Counted from the first letter of the stretch, positions 38,614 through 51,315 are shown. The stretch: 64,000 nt of DNA from Macrocybe gigantea (GCA_011319805.1 SJRY01000268.1:186001-250000); one strand, 5' to 3'. Notes: generated by a model not told the origin, from the letters alone. Made by a program: numbers and translations.

Positions 38614-39630
38614 ATGTCTCACAACCCGCTGATTGGCAAGGAAGCGCCGTCGTTCACCCTACCCAACTACGATGGCCAAGACTACTCGCTCAATCCGGGC
38701 AAAGGGGGTCTTCCCATCGCCCTGTTCTTCTACCCCAAGTCAAGTTCGTTTGCGTTTCTTCGATCGTGGCGTAGAATGCAGATCTCCGAATTTGTGGGAT
38801 TGACTTCCATTCCTTCGCAGGCTCCTTTGGCTGCACCAAGGAAGCTTGCCAGTTCCGAGACGCTGTGAAGGGTATGGTCTCACCGTGTCTACTCGCCGTC
38901 TGAAGAGTGGACTTATGTGTCGCGTCCCTTGCAGAGAAGGAGAACTTCAAGCCAGAAAAGGTTCGGGTCATTGGCGTGAGTCGCGATCCAGTCGACAAGC
39001 AAAAGGAGTTTGTCGAGAGGGAAAAGCTGAACGTGAGTTTGTGTCGGATGTGTCTGGGGCATGTGTTGACAACTCATTGCCTTGATCGTCCAGTACCCGG
39101 TCCTCAGTGACATGAAAGGCGAAGCCACTTCCGCATATCACGTCGGGAAGGGAATGCTCGGCATGGTAGACGTCGCACGCGTCACCTTTGTCATCGACAA
39201 AAAAGGTGTCGTTAGGTGAGTGGCACAGTCGTCGTCACCCAGGTCTTCGCAGCTTGAGAGTTCACCTTATTACAGGGACTCTTTGGATGCGACCTTGAAC
39301 TACGCTGCGCATAGCAAGTGGGTTGGTAAGTGGTTGGACAAGCTCGAGGAAGAAGAAAAGTCCGGCACCAAGGAGCCAGAGGGACAGAAAGCCGCTGCGG
39401 AGCCTGCCAAGCCAGCCACCGCAGAGCAGCCCGTTGCTGCACCCACGACTGCCGCGGAACAGCCAGCCGCGACGGGTAGTGCTGAGCCGTCCAAACCTGC
39501 CCAGACAACCACCACTGAGCAACCTGCCGCTACCTCTACCACGAAGACGACGACAGAACAGGCCAAACCCGCTACCACCACGACAGAACAGTCCAAGCAC
39601 GCTGCTGCCGAGGTCCCTGCTACAGCATGA
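38614..39630 (+). CDS. PrxQ/BCP-type peroxiredoxin with low-complexity tail
   Basis: Thiol peroxidase that reduces hydroperoxides. Start MSHNPLIGKEAPSFTLPNYDG. The first intron interrupts the active site; joined exons read FYPKSSSFGCTKEACQFRD, with peroxidatic Cys and a resolving Cys five residues later, as in PrxQ. Then VRVIGVSRDPVDKQKEF, YPVLSDMKGEAT and TFVIDKKGVVRDSLDATLNY. The last exon adds about 90 residues of Ala/Thr/Glu/Pro-rich repeats built on a TEQPA/TTEQ unit, absent from typical PrxQ proteins of about 155-215 residues. Four introns; phases agree. Confidence 0.88.
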
Positions 39631-40194
39631 TATCTCACGATTGCGGAAAGCGCGCCATCTTGGCCTCTGTTATTTCCATTCTCTGATGGTTTGGTATACG
39701 TATCTTTTTCTTTTTTTTCCTTTTCACGATGTCGATATTGGACGTTGTAACGTAATGTCATGACCGCCTTGTATTCTATGTTCTTGTACCTCCAATGTCA
39801 TGTGATGAATTATTGTGCAGAATGCGACTGTAGGCTTTTTTGCCAAAGAATTCTCGTCATGAATAGACATCGTGTCTATTAGGCTACGTCACATGACAAT
39901 CATGTCGAAATCACGCGCCAATCGGAATGTCCTGATTTGGAAGGACAGGACAGCCTTTTCGGCATCTTGTGCAGTTATGGGGATCACTGCTTTGATTTTA
40001 TGCTATTGGCTCTGGCCGCTCCCAGGTCACCCTCTTTTCTATTCTTCTACCACTCCGTTGGCGGCTATCCGTCATTTCCCACTTTCTTCCGCTCGGGTCA
40101 CCGCATTCCAGCCAGCAATCGGACTATCGCTGCGCCTTCAAGGCTGAAAATACACACCAATACCAGTTCATTCTATACTACTGCACCAGCGAGA
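39631..40194. other. Intergenic
   Basis: Open frames here (for example 39937-40239) are only the 5' extension of the gene at 40195. Nothing else recognised. Confidence 0.45.
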
Positions 40195-41786
40195 ATGATC
40201 GTCACGCCGTTGACCAAACTCCTTGGTATCCGTGTGTAAGCACGACGCGCGCTGTTGTCTGCAAGTTCCGAGTGTGCGAGGAGGTCTGAATGTTCCTCAT
40301 CCCTATATTTAGCCCAGTTGTCCAGGGCGGGATGCAATGGTCCGTTCTCAGATGTCTGGTGTTTATGACAGAGCTCTGGGGTCTGACAGTGTTTGTTATT
40401 AAAGGGTTGGAGTGCCCAAGCTCGCAGCGGCCGTTTCGGAGGCCGGTGGTCTGGGTGAGCCTTGCCTTTCCCCGGCACACGAGCATATGATTTACCGAAC
40501 GCCGTCCTGTGCTTGCAGGCGTGCTCACCGCGCTCACGCAGCCTTCTCCAGGAGCACTGCGAGAGGCCATCCGCGAGACACGCAAGCTGACATCCAAGCC
40601 TTTTGGCGTCAACGTCACTATCTTGCCTGCTATCAACCCGCCGGACTACGAAGGTTATGCAAGAGCTGCTGTCGAGGAGGGTGTCAGGATTTTTGAAACC
40701 GCTGGAAACAACCGTAAGTGTTCGTTGTGGGTTGATTCTTCAAGTTTCAAGCCCTGGTTCAATGGCTATAGCTGGTCCTTTGATCAAATATTTCAAGGAC
40801 AATGGATGTATCGTGCTGCACAAGTGCACTACCATTAGACATGCCAAGGTAACCGTCCGCTTTTATTGTTTAGCCTGTGTCTTATCGAAGGCAAACAGAG
40901 CGCAGAGCGTCTTGGAGTAGACGTTTTGAGCATAGACGGCTTTGAATGTGCGGTGAATGTTTTCTAAGAAACTCTTGAACCATTAAACTTTGCATGTAGG
41001 CGCAGGACATCCTGGCGAGGAAGACATAGGGGTTTGGTCCTGGTATGTCCAAACATAAAACAGGGTCATGTCTTCGGACGGCCATTCTGACAACAATTTT
41101 CAGTTGGCGCGAGCCAAACAAGAACTCAAGGTTCCCTACATCGCATCCGGCGGCTTTGCGGATGCGCGTGGTTTTGCCGCTGCTCTTTCCCTCGGCGCTG
41201 CGGTGAGTTAAAGTCCAAGTATTAATGACCGCAAGGGTGATCCAATCTTATTGTGCCAGGGTGTAAACATGGGTGAGTCTTGTCAAGCGATGCATCGTGG
41301 TTGCATATAGATATAACCGTCCTCGTGGCGTTCCAGGAACGCGATTCATGTGCACGGTCGAGAGGTTCGCTGCCATCACAGACGCGACGTTACGATCATC
41401 ACTGACACCGTCACTCCAGTCCGATTCATCAAAATATCAAGAACGAGATCGTGGCCTCGACTGAGAGAGATACCATTCACATTTTCCGTACACTTCATAA
41501 TACCGCGCGTGTGTACAAGAACAAGGTCGCCTTGGAAGTCGTGGCGATAGAGCGCCGGCCAGGTGGAGCCAAGTTTGAAGACGTTCGTGACTTGGTGTCG
41601 GGTGCGAGGGGGCGGAAGGTGTATGAGTTGGGAGATCCGGATTATGGAATATGGAGCGCTGGGATTGCGATTGGGTTGATCAACGATATACCGACATGCG
41701 AGGAGTTGGTGAACAGGCTGGAGCGGGGTGTGGAGGAAATCATTGGCGAGATGAAGGGTTTGGTACATTCGAAAGCACGCCTGTAG
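40195..41786 (+). CDS. Nitronate monooxygenase (2-nitropropane dioxygenase family)
   Basis: FMN enzyme oxidising alkyl nitronates, probably detoxifying propionate-3-nitronate. Start MIVTPLTKLLGIR. Across about ten short exons: VVQGGMQWVGVPKLAAAVSEAGGLG, VLTALTQPSPGALREAI, PFGVNVTILPAINPPDY, VRIFETAGNNPGPLIKYFK, IVLHKCTTIRHA, SIDGFECAGHPGEEDIGG, VPYIASGGFADARGFAAALSLGA, GVNMGTRFMCTVE, IFRTLHNTARVYKNK and DYGIWSAGIAIGLINDIPTC. Two positions need one extra G each: the exon start near 41006 and the G run at 41029-41032. The rest is clean. Confidence 0.88.
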
Positions 41787-42018
41787 TAGTCAACCACGTG
41801 TTCGAACATGTGACCGCGTCTGTTGCCGGCAACACCCGCAGCCAATCAGCTCCGGAGTTGGAACAGAAAAGGAAAGCGCGTGTTGGGACCACAGCCGTCT
41901 CGCCAGGCTTTCGAACCAGTTCCTGTTGCCGCTTTTTTTTAATCTCTTTCTTTCCTCGTTTTGTCGCTGTCCTCGTCGCTGTCCTTCTCGCTATCCTCGT
42001 TGCTTTCATCGCTGTCCA

Positions 42019-45000
42019 ATGTCGTCCACTCCTCCAGTATCCGCCTCTCCGCCACGCTCACCGCCCAAAACTCCCATAGACATCAACACACTGCCTTCAA
42101 AGCCCACAGCAACAACACCTTCCTCGGATGACTCGTCCATCATCGACGATCTGTCGTTCGACTATGTCTTTGATCATGAGGGCAACTACGTCCGCCTCTC
42201 CAAGGGCTCGTCAGCAAAATCCTCCCCTCCTACCCCCCAGGACATCCTCCCCAACCAGCAACCTCTCGACCCTCCTCCCTCAAAGCCATCGCCTCCTCAG
42301 AGACGCGTATCGCTTTCGCGATCCGAAGGCGCGCCCCTGCCCGCACCCGCGCCACCAAATCCAACTGCCCCAGACCCGCAGCCCGCGCGTTCCTTCCAGC
42401 GCGTGGCGTCGGGCCCCGCTTTGTCCATGAACAAGTCGCGTCCGTTCCCGAGGCGTGTGACACTGGAAGATAAGCATTCGCGGCCGACGACGACAACAGC
42501 CTCGTCGACAGTGGCTTCGGGACGCACGTCCCGCGCGGACGCCTATCCGCATGAGAAGGAGAACCTCCTCGCGGCCGATTCTGAGCATTACGATGCGCAG
42601 CAAGCACATCGGGACTATGCTTCCTCAAAGCCGACAAGCTCGGTTGTGCCCTCCGTGTCGTCGTCCCGCGTCTCTGGCGTTGTCAGACACGGGTACTCTT
42701 CTAGACCGCTGATAACTGACCCACATCAGCGGCAAATCCTGCCAGGCCCGAATCGCGCAGGGCGTGTCATGAAGCCGTCCATATCGTCATCTGCTTCGAA
42801 ATACGCCCTTGGCCATGACAGGATCTCGGAGTCGCATCCGACGAGCTCTGCTGTCGAAGAGCAACCCCCGAGTGAATACGAAACCGACTTTGGTGCGTCC
42901 ATCCCATCCTCCGAATTTGGCATTCAATTCAATCTTCGTTTTAAGCAGAAAATGACCAACATCATCCCCAGCGATTGGGTTCAGATACACCCCCGCCTTT
43001 GATACCACAATCGTCAATAACGCCTTTTCCTTCAATAGAAACGGAAAATGCAGGAACAGATACTGAATATGTAACGGATATACCATCTGCCCCTTCTGGC
43101 CTATCGGTCAGGCAGCGAAGCTATGGTGCAGTACCCAATGGTTCTGGAAAAGACCATGCTCTGCTTTCAAAGGACTCTGGATCTAGTCTGAATCAGTCAA
43201 CTGGAGGAAGGCCAAGAAGATCTGCAAGTCTCAGTGACGCATTGAATGGTCAGGTTTCCCGACGTTGGGCCGCTTGTCTGGTTTCAATATCTGATCTTCT
43301 CTTACAGCGCACGACGCTGGGCATGGGCAACATCATTATCAATATCAACAAACGGGAGAGCAATACCAAAATTTGCGGATGAGTGAGACCTTTGATGTTT
43401 TTACTTTCCGTCTAGCAATTGAATAAAATGCTGCAGCTAAACCGAGTGAGAATACTGGCGGTCCCCGACGTGTCACAATCGAAGAAAGAGAGCGGGAAGC
43501 AAGGGAAATGCGAGATTATATGAGTATGGATTCTTCTAGGAGATCCTCCATTCGAAACGGTGACACTCATACTCTTTTGCAGAATATCTCAGAACCTCTG
43601 AAGAACCTGAACGTGAGAATACCACAACCTACCACCTACCCTCCATTGCTTATTCTTGCTTTCAGGCCGTCAAGTAGAAAGCCAACAGGAGCAATACTTT
43701 TCCGCCCATCTTCACCATCCTCCTCCTCCAGCCCCTAGTCTTCGCCCCGTGATATCGCAAGGCCACCGACGTCGCGATTCAGACACTTTGCGATCTCTCG
43801 CACCTCCATTGTCGAGCGGATCGCCCACAGTTCAAGAATCCGGTCGCGGTGGCAGATCGTCGCCTCCAAGCAACCATCATGTTTCTCCACCGGGCTCCAG
43901 ATTGGGCCGCGTCTCGCCACCCACAAGTTCAAAGCCGACCCGCGTCTCCCCCCCAAACCCCAAGCTAATCGTTGGCCGTGCCTCGCCTCCACACGTTTCC
44001 AGCGCCCTCGGTATTAAAGACCCAAGAATCAGCGGAGTGTCGCCTCCCAACTCAAGGCTCGGACGAGTCTCTCCTCAAGATCCTCGGATTGGTCGAGCAT
44101 CTCCGCCTAATGCTCGAGGCGGTAAGGCTTCTCCTCCGCCTCCACTTCCCTTACCTACTTCCACAAGCGGGTCCCTGGCCAAACACAGGCGAAGCCCTAC
44201 TGCACCCGAGCCATCGACCTGGGCTGAGCGTAGGGAGGATGACTACGGTAGTGGGGGCGGCGTTGGGGCAGCGGTGGAACCTGTTAGTGCTGTTATTGAG
44301 AGGGAACGGGAACACAAATCGGTTCATAAACCGCCACATCAACCTCAACATCCGGTCGTGCAACATGCTCCAGCAGCCGCACCCGCTCCAACACCCTCGA
44401 GCCGACCCATATATGTGTGTTTCCGCACTAGTCCTTGCCGTCCGATTGTGTTCGTGTTGAACTGACTGAATTCGAAATAGGTGAACAAGAAACCATACGC
44501 GAAGCTCGACATGATCGGGAAGGGTGGCTCATCACGCGTGTTCCGCGTAATGAACCGGGAGAACGAGCTATACGCGATCAAGCGCGTTGCGTTGGATAAA
44601 ACGGAGGCGGAAACGATGAGCGGGTACATGAACGAGATCGCACTGCTGAAGAGGCTCGAGGGGAATAGCAGGATCATCAGGCTTTTTGACAGCGAGGTAA
44701 AGCCCGGGCCGGGAGGGAGCAAAGGGTATCTGCTCTTGGTCATGGAGTGTGGAGAAGTGGATCTTTCGAGGCTTATTGCGGAACAAGCGAAAGAGCCGGT
44801 GAATATGGTTTGGGTGGCATATTACTGGCAACAGGTATTTCCCCTGAACTCGTCCTTGCCGTCCGTGGATCATCTTAACTCTATCCAGATGCTTCAAGCC
44901 GTTCATGTGATACACGAGGAGAAGATCGTCCATTCCGACTTGAAGCCTGCAAACTTTGTCCTTGTGCGTGGCCAGCTGAAGCTGATCGACTTTGGAATAG

Positions 45001-45802
45001 CGAACGCGATTGCCAATGATACAACAAATATCCAAAGAGACCACCAAGTACGTCCCTGATTAATCGCCTCTGGTTGACGTCGAGATTGATAACGAATAGA
45101 TGGGGACTGTAAATTACATGAGCCCTGAAGCCATTGAGTTGCCGGATGGTATGCGCCGCTTAAAGGTCGGACGGCCGAGCGATGTCTGGTCCCTGGGGTG
45201 CATTCTCTACCAGATGATCTACGGTCAACCTCCCTTCCATAACCTGTCGATGTACCAGAAGATGCGAGCTATTCCGGACTTGTCGCATGTCATTGAGTAT
45301 CCCGAATACGCCCTACCCGCCGCCGCAACTTCGCGCAACAGCAATGGCGAAATGGTGATGCAAAAAAAGTACGAGCATCTCAAACGGCGGGTGCGGAAGG
45401 ACGTCATTGTTGGCATGAAGAGCTGTTTATGTCGCAATCCGAAGGAGCGGGCTACGATTCCTGAGTTGCTGGAACAGGAGTGGTTAGCGATGAAAGAACG
45501 TGAGCGGTGGTCCGAGTCTCTCGTAGGCTATAGACCGTCATGCTGATGAACCCTGTAGCAGCCGGACCACCAGCTGTCAAAGAACTCCTGGCGCGAGATG
45601 AAACTATTATTAATCCGCATTACATGCGCCAGCTGCTGCAGTATGGTATCAAACTCGGAGAATCTCACGGTGCAAATATGGATCCTGAGGCCCTCCTGCG
45701 AGAAGCAGAGGTACGCCACTTTTTAGAGTTCCGTGTTTATGATCGCAGTCTAATGAAGATTTGCAGCGCCTTGTCACGGAGCTGAAAATGATACACTCCT
45801 AG
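42019..45802 (+). CDS. MPS1: MPS1/TTK-type dual-specificity spindle checkpoint kinase
   Basis: Kinetochore and spindle-assembly-checkpoint kinase. Start MSSTPPVSASPPRSPP; about 500 residues of Ser/Pro-rich, probably disordered N-terminus with many SP/TP sites and an array of SPP motifs (see separate entry). The kinase domain begins YAKLDMIGKGGSSRVFRV and contains LYAIKRVAL (ATP lysine), VHSDLKPANFVL (the HSD form typical of MPS1), LIDFGIANAI, GTVNYMSPEAI in the activation segment, DVWSLGCILYQMIYGQPPF, and NPKERATIPELL. A C-terminal tail ends RLVTELKMIHS. Ten introns; all phases resolve without indels. Divergence of the N-terminus is normal for this family. Confidence 0.9.
43856..44145 (+). 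repeat. Array of (R/K)(V/A)SPP motifs inside MPS1
   Basis: In the reading frame of MPS1 about eight copies of a short unit recur over roughly 95 residues: HVSPPGSRLG, RVSPPTSSKP, RVSPPNPK, RASPPHVS, GVSPPNSRLG, RVSPQDPRIG, RASPPNARGG, KASPPPP. Each carries a basic residue two before a Ser-Pro, a possible phosphorylation site for a proline-directed kinase. The spacing is about 8-15 residues and irregular. Confidence 0.75.
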
Positions 45803-46666
45803 CGCTCCTTTTTCGCATTCCTCTCTCTCTCTCTCTTTTTGCGTTTGCCTTCCGTTCCGTCCTGCGTCCTCTCAGATCAGCCGCAGATCTTGCATCTTGG
45901 ATTCGTTCATTCATCCATTCGCTCCTTCATACAATTCATCACTGGAACTTTGATCAGTCAACAGTTTAATACTTCGCTCTTCACCACCTCCATGCATTCT
46001 TCTCGTCCTCGAAAATCTTTGGCCCTGTATGGTTCAATTTTCTGGCTTACATTCCAACCTAATATCGCGACCTTCATTCATCGTCTCTGGCAAGTCTTTG
46101 CCTGTGTACGTACCTACTGTGGCAGCCGGAAAAGTCATCGCTCACGCATAGATTCTATCCAATCCTCCTCACCGAACCCTGTGTGCCTTCGCACCTCTCG
46201 CATATTTCTCGCCTTTCTCGGTTGACCCGGACTTTTAGTGTCGCATTTCGTCGTTAAAGGTGACGTCTATTCGCTGATAAAGACGACCGTCTCATGCTAT
46301 GGTATATAGTGTATGTGTATGATGCTTCTCTTTCCTTGTTCGTTTCTTACTGCTTGTCATTTTTTGTTTCTAAACGCCAGTTGTGTGTAACTAGGCTCTC
46401 ACTTATTACCCGTATCTAGGCAAAGGAATTGACTGTTCGAACTACCGAGTATTGCCAATAGGCTCCTCAAGGTCGATCGACACTGAATGTTTTATTTTCA
46501 CTTTTCCACAATGTGCACAAGATCCCAAAAAGACATTGCAAAAATGTATTAGATTAGTCTACTAGTTAATTACAAGGTCATTATGCAGCGTGAGACAGGT
46601 ATAGCGTACAAGAATGCGAGAATGGAAGAAAGCCGTTTCGGTCATTCCAGACCCGTGAAAAAGGCG
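45803..46666. other. Intergenic, convergent 3' regions
   Basis: About 860 bp without a gene. A CT dinucleotide tract lies near 45820-45840. Confidence 0.45.
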
Positions 46667-47906
46667 TTACTCTCTACTACCAAGTGTCTTTTCTCCAGCG
46701 GCGACCGTATTGACAAGCGAAGCCTCGGCCATGCCGCCTTGCTCAACCCACTGCCGTTCGACATAAAGGCCCCACCGTGCGAGGATGAAGCAGCCAGCAG
46801 CGACGACAAAGGCCCATATGAAGAGCTGACCTAGGACGTAACCGAACGCAAAGTCAAGCGAGGCGTTCCAGGTCACCGCAGCCGTGATGCCCGCGTAGAC
46901 GGCCACTGCGAACGAGAAGAAGAGCGTGATGTGATACATCAGACGGCGGAAAGGTGGAGATACTGCATATCTGGAGCGAAGGTTTGGAAAAGAAAAAAGT
47001 AATGGCCAGTCAGTATCTCTGCTATCTGCTGCTTCAGAGGGACATGTGTGCTTGCCTTTTGTTCAGTTGCCTCCGATACTCTTGACCGTTCCCAAAGTCG
47101 ACGGCTGCGACGTCTTCAATCACGTAAAACGCCGCTGGCTTCATCCGCATGCCCGATTTATCGGAGGAGCATCTAAAAGGAAGCGCTGGTGCGAATAGAG
47201 AGACGAAGAAGACGAGGCCGATGGGGCCAACGAGCATGACGGTCGACATGAGGAAAAACTTGCTGCGGGACGGTGAGAGCATCGCGTGAGTATCATGGTC
47301 TATTGTATGAGATTGTCAAGATGCTCAACAAAGCGCCGACAGCGGGTGCGACGGCAAGAGGTATGGCGAATATGAGGAGGGAGATTCCAATCGTCCACAT
47401 GAAGAAATCGAGATGCCATTTGTTGTCAGAGCCCAAGGGCCCGAGTCGCTTCTTGTACTTGAGAACTGGAAAAAGAGAATGAGGTTCGTAGGTTTTGGGG
47501 CTACTTCGGGAACGACGCACGTCTATATAGTCTAAACGGTGCATCGAAGCAGGATGAAAAGCCCAGCGAGGCTGAAGAGACACCGATGAGCTCCTTCGTC
47601 GTGAAATCCGTGACTGGAAAGAGTACAAAAAAACATTCATTCAGCGACCAAAGCCTGAGACCCAGCAAGTTGATACATACACCTCTTGAGGAGATAAAAG
47701 AGCAGACATGGCGCAGCGAGATTGAAGAAAAGCAAAAAGATGATGTAGCAAATGACCGTGAGCGGATTCCAGGAATAGTGCAGCGATGGGAACTCCGGGC
47801 CGGACTGGACGGGGGTAATGGTTGGCGGATCGGTGGCAGGACCGGCTCTCGACATTGTTGGACGAACGGCGTCCTTCTCCGTCACTGGTCCGCGTTCTTC
47901 ATTCAT
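46667..47906 (-). CDS. Multi-pass membrane protein, function unknown
   Basis: Start MNEERGPVTEKDAVRP. At least five hydrophobic spans: LTVICYIIFLLFFNLAAPCLLFY, FFMWTIGISLLIFAIPLAV, FFLMSTVMLVGPIGLVFFVSL, ITLFFSFAVAVYAGITAAV, and FGYVLGQLFIWAFVVAAGCF, then a cytosolic tail ending KTLGSRE. Four or five introns; the last starts GCAAGC (GC-AG). The junction near 47282-47330 does not keep phase with any intron I can place and may hide another missing base or a misplaced splice. No named family recognised; looks like an Agaricomycete-restricted membrane protein. Confidence 0.6.
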
Positions 47907-48776
47907 TTCTCGTCGCCGTCGAGCGTGAGGAGGTCAAAAATCTTAAACCCTCGGAGCGGATAGACTTTCCGTCATCTACTTCCGACTCCATAGCATCATC
48001 TCTCCTGCGTCATGTCTAAGACAGAGCCTTAGCCATCGGCATGAGCAGCGGGCTCGCGGCGGCTGTCTTGACGAGCGATGAATGCCGTACGATACGCAGC
48101 ATCCAGGCACTGCTGTCTGTACGGCTATTTATCCTGGACTCTGAACAAAACCCTTGCTTTTTATATCGCAGAACAACGTTTATGTGTTTCGCAGTGGATT
48201 GCGACGTGATGAATGCACATGATCACGCAGGGTAGCCTTCCTTTCCAGAGGACATAGGCAGAAGTGGAGAAACATCGCCAAGGACATTGACGAGGACGTC
48301 GAACGGAATGGTCACATCGTTGAGCGCCGTACCAACGACCAAAAATCTCGGATCGCGTCGCTCCTCCATCCATGACTCAGGATTATTTACTCGCCCTGTC
48401 AATGATGCATCTCTCAGAACGACATGTCTTGGTTTCTTCCATTCCATCAGGGTTATTCTTGAAGTTTTTGTTCTTGCTACCACCGAGATATCACACCATT
48501 TCCCTCTACGGAAATCAAGAATGCTTATACTTGGAAAACTTCCACTATGCACATGTACACCATGGCAAAATAAAAGAGGGTATATTGTAACGGGTCATCT
48601 TCAAGGTTTAAACTGTGTGGTACATAGATGGTAGCCGGATATGAAAAATGACATGATAAATATACACGAAACGAATGAAGCTTCTTCACAGCCTTCCGCA
48701 GTGAGAAACAAACGACAAATACTAAGAAAAAGAAACCACGAATGCCGGATTACCTTCGCGGAAAACCAATAGAAAT
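47907..48776. other. Intergenic
   Basis: About 870 bp between two minus-strand membrane-protein genes. Small frames only. Confidence 0.4.
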
Positions 48777-50261
48777 TTATTTTGCGTGGTACGTCGATTG
48801 ATCATATCCAATCTCGCGATCGATGGTGATCTTGACGCCGACATTGGCACCGTGTTCTCTGTCGTCGCCACTCGGAGGGTCGACAAGCACGGCGCCCTTG
48901 CCGTCAGAATCATGCACGCTGTTCTTGCCGTCGACCCAGTCACCCTCCGTCTTGGAGCGCATGTCGTCGAGCGTATACGTATGCGCAGCATGACCAGTGG
49001 AAATGTTCGTCGGCACGGCACCAGAGCGCGTCGAGATGACGTGCGTCGTGCGCGAGGAGCCTGTATTGGTGGAGGCGGAGAGTGCAAAGGAGCCGCCTTG
49101 CGCGAGGCTGCCGCGCACGGAAAGGATAATACGGAGCGTCATGGAGGTTGTGAGGACGGCGGCCATGCTTGTAACAATGGTCTTGACAGGGTCGGCCTCA
49201 TCGGTCGGTTTCATGATGAACCAGAAGAGCATGTTCGTCATGTTGACGAGGAAAATGGCCTAGCATATTTAATTAGATTCTTTATCAATCTGTTCCAGCG
49301 AAATCAACACATACGCCATAGAGGTTGAGACCATCCCGAAGCATCAGTTTCCAGGGACTGAGCGGCTTGGTTTGGAGGGACTGAACAGACCGAAGCAGGG
49401 CAAAACCAAACTGCACGGGCAAATTGTTAGATTTTGGCATGTGCATGAGCAGTGCAGACAAGGGGGGGTCCTCACCGAAGCAGTGTAAAGCAAAGTTGGA
49501 GCCAGCCAATAGATACCGACCCAGTTTTCTTTAGGGCCTGCGATACAACCTTGGCCGGGCTTGAGTGGGACAGCTAACACGGATAATTCAGTCATGCAAA
49601 AATGTGGAAAGATGAGGCGTCACATACAGCGATAGAAGCCGCAGGAAATCGCAGTGACAACGATCTGAATAGCGTATAGTGATCCCATGGTCGCAAGCAC
49701 CGACTTGTTCTTGTCATAGATGGCATGGATGCGAATGACGTGAACAGCTGGACAGCAGTAATGGAAAAAAAAAATCAATCGTGAACTCGGCGGCGCGGCT
49801 GAAAATAAAGTTATCTACGCACCAGAAGCAGCAGCGAGCAAGAAGGCGGTACAGATGGGTTCGAAGAGATAAAACTTGTCACAGGTCTAAAAGGGAGGCA
49901 AAGAAATCAGGGACGCATACTTGGCTGTCAACCGATGACAATCATACACTGCGTGACCATTTTGTATCGAAGAACGCGACGGCTGATATTCTCATGTGAG
50001 TGAGGGCGCTATTGGCGGAGATCGAAGGAAAGAGAACGCACCAACGACGATAAATTCGACGGGCATGAAGACCCGCAAGAAATGGAAGAGGACTTTAAGC
50101 GTGGGCCAGCCGGGCGTCTTCAAGAGGCGCCATGTCCTCGGGGAGAGGACAAGAGTATCCCAAGCAGCAACTGTGAGTGTGCAGACAAAAAAATATTTGT
50201 GAGCACTGAGATGAGGCGGGAGGTTGAGAGAGTCTGGGAGGGCGGCGAGGGGATTTGCCAT
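48777..50261 (-). CDS. DUF6533-type seven-span-like membrane protein
   Basis: Start MANPLAALPDSLNLPPH. The first hydrophobic stretch and LVLSPRTWRLLKTPGWPTLKV match the DUF6533 start found in hundreds of Agaricomycete membrane proteins. Later exons give CDKFYLFEPICTAFLLAAAS, VHVIRIHAIYDKNK, IQIVVTAISCGFYR, GIYWLAPTLLYTASFGFALL, and IFLVNMTNMLFWFIM, then a long hydrophilic Ser/Thr/Asp-rich tail ending DQSTYHAK. Topology resembles a receptor, but no ligand or G-protein link is established. Shares a 146-bp divergent region with the next gene. Confidence 0.75.
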
Positions 50262-50407
50262 GGCTGTCGGTGGTAGGAAGAGACGAGGGGAAGGGCTGGG
50301 ATAATAAATGGCAGGGCCAGGGACAAGTGATGATCAGCGTGGCACGTGCCATCACCCACCAGCGTACATAGCTGGCCCTCGACTTCCCTCATCTCATCTG
50401 CCCCAGC
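50262..50407. promoter_or_regulatory. Divergent promoter with GGCACGTGCC palindrome
   Basis: The 146 bp between two start codons contain the 10-bp palindrome GGCACGTGCC at 50341-50350, with a CACGTG E-box core. It could serve both genes; inference from sequence only. Confidence 0.4.
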
Positions 50408-51315
50408 ATGTCTGCCGAGGCAACAGCCCCCTCCTCCTCCCCAAGCGAGCCGGCGCCATCCCAGTCTGCGCCTCCGTCTCAGAAATTTCCTTCAGGGGGC
50501 AATTCTGGCAATCTTTATCTGTATGTCGCTCTGTTTGTCTTTTGGCGGAATTTTCTTTTTTTTCTCAATCGAACAAACAAGGGTCACTTTCCTCGCCACA
50601 CTCTTCCTCCTCCTCGCCATCTCATGTGCGATCGTCCTCCGTTCTTACATTCTCCGTCGGCGCTTCCAACGCCAACTAGACGACGCCATGGCTGCCGGCG
50701 TTCTCCTCGCTCCCCGCACCCAGGGCGCCCGCAAGCTTCGCTTTGGTCCGAGACCACGGTTCTATGATAGTTGGATTGTCTCAGGGGGTGACAAATGGGA
50801 CGAAATGATGGTAAGCCCTTCATCAGCCTCCCATCAAGAAACCTATAATGATCATCGCCCCCTGTCCGTTTCACCCCATTTTTACACTTTCATATCGCTA
50901 TCAATTTCAGCCTGTGTCTGCGCTGCCTGTCCAGGTCAAACGCCGGCCCAAAAATGGCACTGCATCCACGTCGTCAGCACCGCTTTTGCAGCATCAACCG
51001 TCATCTATCCAACAGTCATCAACACCATCAGCTTCTGCTCGTCCGTTCATTCACCGCCTGTTCCATGATTTTCGACGACATAGCTCGCGGCGCACCGCTG
51101 CCGAGCAGACTCCCACCCCCGAACCTGAAAAGCAGTCCAAACCCAGACTCGATATGCTCCAAGTCTCCGTCCTCGTTGCCATGCCCTCTCCCAGGAAGAA
51201 CGAACGTGATGATGATAACGATGACGAACACATACCTGAGCTGGCTCTCGGTGTTACCCGCATGCCATACAAATCTGCTCGCCAGAGCGCAGCGGCGCCC
51301 CCGCCCTCACGCTGA
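50408..51315 (+). CDS. Single-pass membrane protein, function unknown
   Basis: Start MSAEATAPSSSPSEPAPSQ; a Ser/Pro-rich outer segment, one span formed across the first intron (LVTFLATLFLLLAISCAIVL), an Arg-rich stop-transfer (RRRFQRQLDDAM), the segment LRFGPRPRFYDSWIV, then a long disordered tail with an acidic patch (RDDDNDDEHIPEL) and a C-terminal SARQSAAAPPPSR. Two introns keep phase. The pattern is a recurrent basidiomycete hypothetical; no function known. Confidence 0.7.

Noticed and set aside
39262..39761. Antisense frames of 112-153 residues opposite the peroxiredoxin tail
   Set aside because: They are shadows of the repetitive TEQPA coding sequence and have no domain.
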